From the NCBI RefSeq assembly GCF_026625865.1, contig NZ_CP113067.1, positions 2,108,001-2,172,000 on the forward strand: a stretch of DNA of 64,000 nucleotides, read 5' to 3'. The notes below the pieces were generated by a model that was given only the letters and a program-made list of their open reading frames with translations, made no database searches and was not told the DNA's origin. Made by a program: the position numbers and the translations under genes. The DNA comes from Microbacterium sp. SL75. Lineage in GTDB: Bacteria > Actinomycetota > Actinomycetes > Actinomycetales > Microbacteriaceae. How positions within the stretch are numbered: position 1 is the stretch's first letter; each line of letters begins with the position of its first letter. Positions 59,858 to 64,000 of this stretch are shown here, piece by piece.

Positions 59858-61318
59858 ATGGAGTTCTCCGGCGCGCAGCCCGATGTCGACCTGACGTACT
59901 CGGACGTCTTTCTCGTCCCCCGCCATTCCGAGGTGCGCAGCCGCCTCGACGTGGATCTCGCCCCCGCCGACGGCAGCGGCGCCACCATCCCGTTGGTGTC
60001 GGCGAACATGAACTCGGTCACGGGTACGCGACTCGCGGCGACCCTGGCGCGTCGCGGCGGCCTCGGCGTCCTGCCCCAGGACATGGCCCTCGACGACCTC
60101 GTCGAGGCCGTGTCGTGGGTCAAGGCGCAGCCGACGGCGTGGGACACCCCGCTGATCCTTCCGCCCGAGGCCACCGTCGCCGACGCGCGGCGCATCCTTC
60201 CCGCCGTGCCCGGCCGGGGCATCGTCGTGGCCACCGCGCGGGAGGACGGCGTGGTCGCCCTCTCGGACGTGCGCGGCATCGTGCCCGCCGGGCGCCTGGC
60301 CACGGCCCTGCCCGACGCGACTCTCGGCGACATCGCGCGCCGCGACGCCGAGCCCGTCGACGCGGCCGACGTGCACGACCCCCGCGAGGTCTTCGCGCGG
60401 ATCGAGGCCGCGGGCGTCGACATCGTCCCGGTCGTCGACGGCGACCGTCTGGTCGGAACGCTCTCCGCGCGCAGCGCCCTCCGCGCCTCCGTCTACCGAC
60501 CGGGCGTGGACGCCCGGGGTCGTCTCATCGTGGCCGCGGCGGTCGGCGTGAACGGCGACGTCGCCACCAAGGCGCGCGCTCTGGCCGATGCCGGTGTCGA
60601 CGTCCTCGTCGTCGACACCGCCCACGGTCACCAGGCGCAGATGCTCCGCGCGCTCGGCGCGGTCGCCGCTCTCGACCTCGGCATCCCCATCGCCGCCGGC
60701 AACGTGGTGACCGCCGACGGCGTGGCCGACCTCACGGACGCGGGGGCGACCATCCTCAAGGTGGGCGTGGGACCGGGCGCGATGTGCACGACCCGAATGA
60801 TGACCGCCGTCGGTCGGCCGCAGTTCTCGGCTGTGCTCGAGACCGCCGAGGCGGCGCGCAGCGTCGGCGCGCACGTCTGGGCCGACGGTGGGGTGCGCTA
60901 TCCCCGCGACGTCGCGCTCGCGCTGGCCGCGGGCGCGGCATCCGTCATGGTCGGCTCGTGGTTCGCCGGGACGATCGAGGCTCCCGGAGAGCTCCTCACC
61001 GACGCGGGCGGGCGGATCTACAAGGAGTCGTGGGGCATGGCATCGACGAAGGCCGTGCAGGGGCGCTTCGGCGGTCTCGACCCCTTCGAGCGCGCCCGCA
61101 AGGAGCTCTTCGCCGAGGGGATCTCGTCGTCGCGGATCTACCTCGACCCGCAGCGCCCGGGCCTCGAAGACCTGCTCGACATGATCACCTCGGGCGTGCG
61201 CTCGTCGTTCACCTACGCCGGAGCGGCCACGGTCGCCGAGTTCCACGAGCGCGCGCGTGTCGGTCTGCAGTCTGCCGCGGGCTACGACGAGGGCAAGGCG
61301 CTGCCCGTCAGCTGGTGA
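59858..61318 (+). CDS. guaB1: GuaB1-type IMP dehydrogenase-related protein (GMP reductase)
   Basis: TIM-barrel enzyme of 486 residues with two CBS domains inserted (about 95-200). The catalytic Cys loop is VGVGPGAMCTTRMMTAVG, and the phosphate-binding ADGGVRYPRDVALALAAGA is typical of the IMPDH/GMPR family. Actinobacterial GuaB1 proteins such as Rv1843c have been shown to act as GMP reductases, deaminating GMP to IMP. The ATG at 59858 has AGGTGG 5 nt upstream, preferred over an in-frame GTG three codons earlier. Its 3' end overlaps the convergent GH76-like gene by 11 bp. Confidence 0.9.
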   Translation: MEFSGAQPDVDLTYSDVFLVPRHSEVRSRLDVDLAPADGSGATIPLVSANMNSVTGTRLAATLARRGGLGVLPQDMALDDLVEAVSWVKAQPTAWDTPLILPPEATVADARRILPAVPGRGIVVATAREDGVVALSDVRGIVPAGRLATALPDATLGDIARRDAEPVDAADVHDPREVFARIEAAGVDIVPVVDGDRLVGTLSARSALRASVYRPGVDARGRLIVAAAVGVNGDVATKARALADAGVDVLVVDTAHGHQAQMLRALGAVAALDLGIPIAAGNVVTADGVADLTDAGATILKVGVGPGAMCTTRMMTAVGRPQFSAVLETAEAARSVGAHVWADGGVRYPRDVALALAAGAASVMVGSWFAGTIEAPGELLTDAGGRIYKESWGMASTKAVQGRFGGLDPFERARKELFAEGISSSRIYLDPQRPGLEDLLDMITSGVRSSFTYAGAATVAEFHERARVGLQSAAGYDEGKALPVSW

Positions 61319-62345
61319 CCACGCGTTCGAGGCCGGCCGCGGCCTCGAACGTGATCCAGGCGCCCAGCTGGACCGAGAGGTCCAGGTCGTCGCCCTCGGA
61401 CCGCGCGGGTCGACGCGGGTCCGCCGGAAAGAGGCCGTCACGGCGCCCCTCCCACAGGGCGTCGGCGTTGCGTTGCACAAGACGCCGGGCCGTGCGCGAG
61501 AGGGCGTCGCCCTCGGCATCCCCTCGCTCCGCGAGATCCCGCGCGGCCTGGGCCAAATAGCGGGCCAGGATGCCGGCGAACAGTCCGCCGTCGCCCCCTC
61601 CGGCACCCGGGAACAGGCCGTCGTCCGCGGAGCACCACCGCTCCACCGCCCGCACGAGTGCCCGGGCGCGTTCCACGTGCGACCCCGCCTCGTGGGCCGG
61701 GTCGGCCAGGGCGGGCTCGCCGAGCACCAGTTCGAGACCGATCACGGCGCCCTGGTTGTACGTCCACAGCTCGGGCCGTGTCACCCCGTGTTCGATACCG
61801 TCGCGCACGAGACCGGTGGCGGGATCGTCGAGGACGGATGCCATCCACGCGGCCAGACCGGCGGCCTCGGTCCGTCGTCCGGTGACCGCCAGCACCATGC
61901 CGCCCGGTGCGTTTGCCGGGGCGTTGTACAGCTCGCTGTCGACGCTCCAGGCGAGCGCGCCCACGCCCGGGTCCACGGCATCGTCGAGGACGCGCGCGAT
62001 CCTGCGCAGCGCACGGGGATGCCGTCCGCTGCGGGCGAGGGCCAGGCCCATCCAGGCGATGTCGTCGTAGAAGGGCGTGGTCCAGCGGCCGATCGTGCGC
62101 AGCGCCACCCCGCGCCCCACGCGTCGGATGAGGCGCCGCCGACGCGCGTCGGGCCGGTGGGTCTCGGCGTCGGCGAGGACGTGGAGCAGGTGCGCGTGCC
62201 ACCAGTAGTGCCACATCCGGGGGTTCTCGCCACCGCCGAGCGAGGCGTGCGCCCACGCGACGGGCCCGTAGCGGTGGAGGTAGCGCTCGAGCACCGAGTG
62301 CTCCGCGGCGGCGGCGCGCTGCTGCGCCGGGGTGTCGGCATCCAT
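61308..62345 (-). CDS. GH76-like glycoside hydrolase (alpha/alpha barrel)
   Basis: Protein of 345 residues with no signal peptide. Segments TTPFYDDIAWMGLALARSG (Asp-Asp of GH76), WSVDSELYNAPANAPGGMV, VTRPELWTYNQGAVIGLELV and SDDGLFPGAGGGDGGLFAGI match alpha-1,6-mannanase family GH76, an alpha/alpha toroid. The adjacent Asp pair is the expected catalytic site. The lack of a signal suggests a cytosolic role, perhaps turnover of mannosylated glycan, although an N-acylglucosamine epimerase-like activity is an alternative. The stop lies 11 bp inside guaB1 on the opposite strand. Confidence 0.75.
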   Translation of the reverse strand: MDADTPAQQRAAAAEHSVLERYLHRYGPVAWAHASLGGGENPRMWHYWWHAHLLHVLADAETHRPDARRRRLIRRVGRGVALRTIGRWTTPFYDDIAWMGLALARSGRHPRALRRIARVLDDAVDPGVGALAWSVDSELYNAPANAPGGMVLAVTGRRTEAAGLAAWMASVLDDPATGLVRDGIEHGVTRPELWTYNQGAVIGLELVLGEPALADPAHEAGSHVERARALVRAVERWCSADDGLFPGAGGGDGGLFAGILARYLAQAARDLAERGDAEGDALSRTARRLVQRNADALWEGRRDGLFPADPRRPARSEGDDLDLSVQLGAWITFEAAAGLERVVTS

Positions 62346-62409
62346 TCGCCCATCCTCCCCAGTGCGCAGGAAGGTGCACGATACGGATGCCGAGGGGCCG
62401 GGGCTGCAA
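62346..62409. other. Short intergenic spacer upstream of uORF
   Basis: Between GH76 and the TAGAAT -10. On the minus strand GAGGAT lies 6 nt before the GH76 ATG, a poorer fit to the leaderless pattern. Confidence 0.3.
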
Positions 62410-62415
62410 TAGAAT
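62410..62415 (+). promoter_or_regulatory. -10 hexamer upstream of the leader ORF
   Basis: TAGAAT, a good -10, is 10 nt before the ATG of the small upstream ORF at 62426, so that ORF would start at or within a few nucleotides of the 5' end. Confidence 0.55.
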
Positions 62416-62425
62416 CGTCCGCACG

Positions 62426-62503
62426 ATGGACGACCCTCCCAGTTGTAGACCCAGGCCCCAACGACCCTCTTCCGCCGAGCGATCGAGCGGGGGTGATGCC
62501 TGA
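62426..62503 (+). CDS. Candidate 25-residue Asp/Pro-rich leader peptide coupled to the CNNM gene
   Basis: An ORF of 25 codons beginning MDDPPSCRPRPQRP, too short for standard ORF calling. Five prolines occur in the first 14 residues after two acidic residues. It uses several codons that are rare in this GC-rich DNA (CCT, AGT, TGT, AGA, AGG, CAA). Its stop TGA overlaps the ATG of the next gene as TGATG, the usual sign of [13 protein letters not shown] coupling, and the TAGAAT upstream suggests that it is leaderless. It may regulate the downstream putative Mg2+/Co2+ efflux gene, but it could also be chance; only [11 protein letters not shown] evidence would show it is real. Confidence 0.4.
   Translation: MDDPPSCRPRPQRPSSAERSSGGDA
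62430..62469 (+). repeat. 9-bp direct repeat ACGACCCTC within the leader
   Basis: ACGACCCTC at 62430-62438 and 62461-62469. Each copy can pair through its ACCC with GGGT of the GGGGGTG sequence at 62489-62495 just before the CNNM start, so they could compete in alternative RNA structures. Confidence 0.35.
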
Positions 62504-63846
62504 TGGATTACGTCATGCTGGTTGTGGGGCTCGTGCTCACCGTGGGGACCGGACTCTTCGTCGCGAGCGAGTTCGCCCTCGTCAACCTCGACCGCGCCGA
62601 CCTCGAATCGCGTCGCGCCGCCGGGGAGACCCGGTTGTCGCTGACCATCGACGCCCTGCGCATCACATCGACGCACCTGTCGAGCGCCCAGCTCGGCATC
62701 ACGCTGACGACCCTGCTCACCGGATACACGATGGAGCCGGCGATCTCGAACCTGCTGCGCCCGGTGTTCCAGTCGTGGGGGCTGCCCGAGGCCCTCACGG
62801 TGTCGATCGCCGCGATCATCGGCGTCGGCTTCGCGACGGTGCTGTCGATGATCCTCGGCGAGCTCGTCCCTAAGAACTTCGCCCTGGCCATCCCGCGGCA
62901 GACGGGCAAGCTCGTCATGCCGTTCCAGGTCGCGTTCACCGCGGTGTTCAAGCCCGCCATCGTCGTGCTCAACGGCAGCGCCAACGGCGTGCTGCGGGCC
63001 ATGGGCGTCGAGCCCAAGGAGGAGCTGTCGGGAGCGCGCTCGGCCGAAGAGCTGTCGAGCCTCGTCAAGCGGTCTGCCAGCGCGGGCATGCTCGAGAAGG
63101 ACACGGCATCGCTCCTCGATCGCAGCCTCACCTTCGCGCGGCTCAGCGCCGCCGACGTCATGACCCCGCGCCCGAGCGTGCACGCGCTCGCCGCGGGCGA
63201 CCCCGCCGACGACGTGGTGCAGCTCGCCCGCCGCACGGGTCACAGCCGCTTCCCGGTGTACGGCGAGTCGATGGACGACATCGTCGGCGTCGTCCACCTC
63301 AAGGCCGCCATCGGGGTACCGCGCGAGAGACGCGGTGAGGTGCCCGTGGCCGCTCTGTCGACCGAGCCGCTGCGCGTGCCCGAGACCGTTCACCTCGACG
63401 CCCTCGTCTCGGAGCTGCGCTCGCGGGGCTATCAGATGGCCATCGTCATCGACGAGTACGGCGGAACGGCCGGGGTCGTCACCCTCGAAGACCTCGTGGA
63501 GGAGATCGTGGGCGAGGTGCTCGACGAGCACGACCGCTCGCGCGCCGGCGTCGTGCGCTCGGCCGCCTTCGTCACCTTCCCGGGCGACCTGCGCCCCGAC
63601 GAGGCCCTCGATCGCGCCGGAGTGCGCGTGCCCGAGGGGGAGGTCTACGACACGGTGGGCGGGTACATCATGGCGGCGCTCGAGCGCATCCCCGTCGTCG
63701 GCGACACCGTCGACCTCGACGACGGCCGGCTCACCGTGCAGCGCATGGACGGTCGTCGCGTGGACCGCGTGCAGTTCACCCCGACGCCGGTCGAGCAGGA
63801 CGTCGACGAACTCGTGCGGGCGGCGAAGGGCGGTGACCAGCGATGA
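62503..63846 (+). CDS. CNNM/CorC-family membrane protein with CBS pair (hemolysin-family name)
   Basis: Protein of 447 residues. The N-terminal CNNM (DUF21) domain has three or four TM helices: [40 protein letters not shown], then [20 protein letters not shown] with the conserved [16 protein letters not shown] pair follows (about 215-330: [39 protein letters not shown]), then the CorC/HlyC domain ([20 protein letters not shown]). CNNM/CorC proteins are thought to transport or regulate Mg2+ and Co2+. The ATG overlaps the stop of the upstream small ORF (TGATG) and the stop overlaps the next CNNM gene (ATGA). Confidence 0.92.
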   Translation: MDYVMLVVGLVLTVGTGLFVASEFALVNLDRADLESRRAAGETRLSLTIDALRITSTHLSSAQLGITLTTLLTGYTMEPAISNLLRPVFQSWGLPEALTVSIAAIIGVGFATVLSMILGELVPKNFALAIPRQTGKLVMPFQVAFTAVFKPAIVVLNGSANGVLRAMGVEPKEELSGARSAEELSSLVKRSASAGMLEKDTASLLDRSLTFARLSAADVMTPRPSVHALAAGDPADDVVQLARRTGHSRFPVYGESMDDIVGVVHLKAAIGVPRERRGEVPVAALSTEPLRVPETVHLDALVSELRSRGYQMAIVIDEYGGTAGVVTLEDLVEEIVGEVLDEHDRSRAGVVRSAAFVTFPGDLRPDEALDRAGVRVPEGEVYDTVGGYIMAALERIPVVGDTVDLDDGRLTVQRMDGRRVDRVQFTPTPVEQDVDELVRAAKGGDQR

Positions 63847-64000
63847 GCGACTGGGCCGGAATTGCCTGGCTGGTGGTCCTGCTGGCCGCCAATGCCTTCT
63901 TCGTCGGTGCCGAATTCGCCGTCATCTCGGCACGGCGCTCGCAGATCGAACCGCACGCGGACCGCGGTTCGCGCGCGGCCAAGACCGCGCTGTACGCGAT
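63843..64000 (+). CDS. Second CNNM/CorC-family membrane protein (partial)
   Basis: Starts at ATG 63843, overlapping the previous stop by ATGA, and runs off the window end. The visible start [20 protein letters not shown] then VGAEFAVISARRSQIEP has the same layout as the preceding protein (hydrophobic helix, then SEFALV/AEFAVI), so it is a tandem paralogue. CNNM/CorC pairs commonly occur in tandem in actinobacteria. Confidence 0.88.
   Translation, partial: MSDWAGIAWLVVLLAANAFFVGAEFAVISARRSQIEPHADRGSRAAKTALYA

Noticed and set aside
55998..59894. Plus-strand open frame of about 1298 codons
   Set aside because: Antisense to kgd, whose product has clear TPP-enzyme motifs; the plus-strand [11 protein letters not shown] has no recognisable domain.
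62346..62502. M-box or other named Mg2+ riboswitch before the CNNM gene
   Set aside because: I could not match the region to the M-box or Mn2+ (yybP-ykoY) consensus; the leader ORF explanation is kept instead.

Overview
The window is high-GC, densely packed bacterial DNA whose gene content and order point to the Actinomycetota, most likely Microbacteriaceae (Microbacterium-like). Evidence: WhiB proteins, MtrA/MtrB/LpqB, an RsrA-type anti-sigma factor, actinobacterial Kgd/SucA, and a block at about 11-50 kb that keeps much of the gene content of the Mycobacterium tuberculosis Rv3219-Rv3260 region (whiB2, DUF3499, metallopeptidase-like, mtrA-mtrB-lpqB, comF, hpf, secA, Rv3235-like, pdtaS, whiB1, rsgA, aroA, sigH-like sigma factor and anti-sigma factor). 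Genus is inference; no rRNA, tRNA, CRISPR array, IS element or prophage was seen.

Layout. 1-10.9 kb: envelope polysaccharide region with a partial polytopic membrane protein, UDP-galactopyranose mutase (glf), an acyltransferase-3/SGNH O-acyltransferase, two GT2 galactofuranosyltransferase-like enzymes (one resembling mycobacterial GlfT2), an O-antigen-ligase-like protein and manA. 11-18.4 kb: whiB2, a large membrane glycosyltransferase with a DUF5719 partner, a metallopeptidase-family protein without HExxH, DUF3499, RDD and SpoIIM proteins. 18.4-26.1 kb: a probable accessory insert holding fur-katG and a complete head-to-head olefin cluster (oleA, fused oleBC, oleD). 26.2-31.8 kb: a tightly overlapped DUF58-MoxR-DUF4350-DUF4129-membrane protein operon. 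31.9-41.8 kb: mtrA-mtrB-lpqB, comF, hpf, a coiled-coil protein and secA. 42-50.6 kb: aminotransferase, Rv3235-like protein, HTH protein, pdtaS-like kinase, whiB1, bcp-rsgA-aroA, and a SigH/SigR-type sigma factor with its zinc anti-sigma factor. 50.7-64 kb: Eis-like acetyltransferase, aminoacyl-phosphatidylglycerol synthase-like protein paired with an esterase, kgd, guaB1, a GH76-like protein and two tandem CNNM/CorC membrane proteins (the second cut by the window end).

Many genes appear to be transcribed as leaderless mRNAs: a TANNNT -10 hexamer sits exactly 6 nt before the start codon of at least nine genes. The sigma factor has a near-consensus SigH/SigR promoter just upstream, indicating autoregulation, and fur-katG has a 17-bp AT-rich dyad that suits a Fur-type operator. 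Two single-base frameshifts 1.6 kb apart (mtrA and the neighbouring membrane protein) look like sequence errors but need checking. The most unusual candidate is a 25-codon Asp/Pro-rich upstream ORF, probably leaderless and [15 protein letters not shown] coupled (TGATG) to a CNNM/CorC-family gene; its beginning recalls ribosome-destabilising Mg2+-sensing leader peptides such as MgtL.
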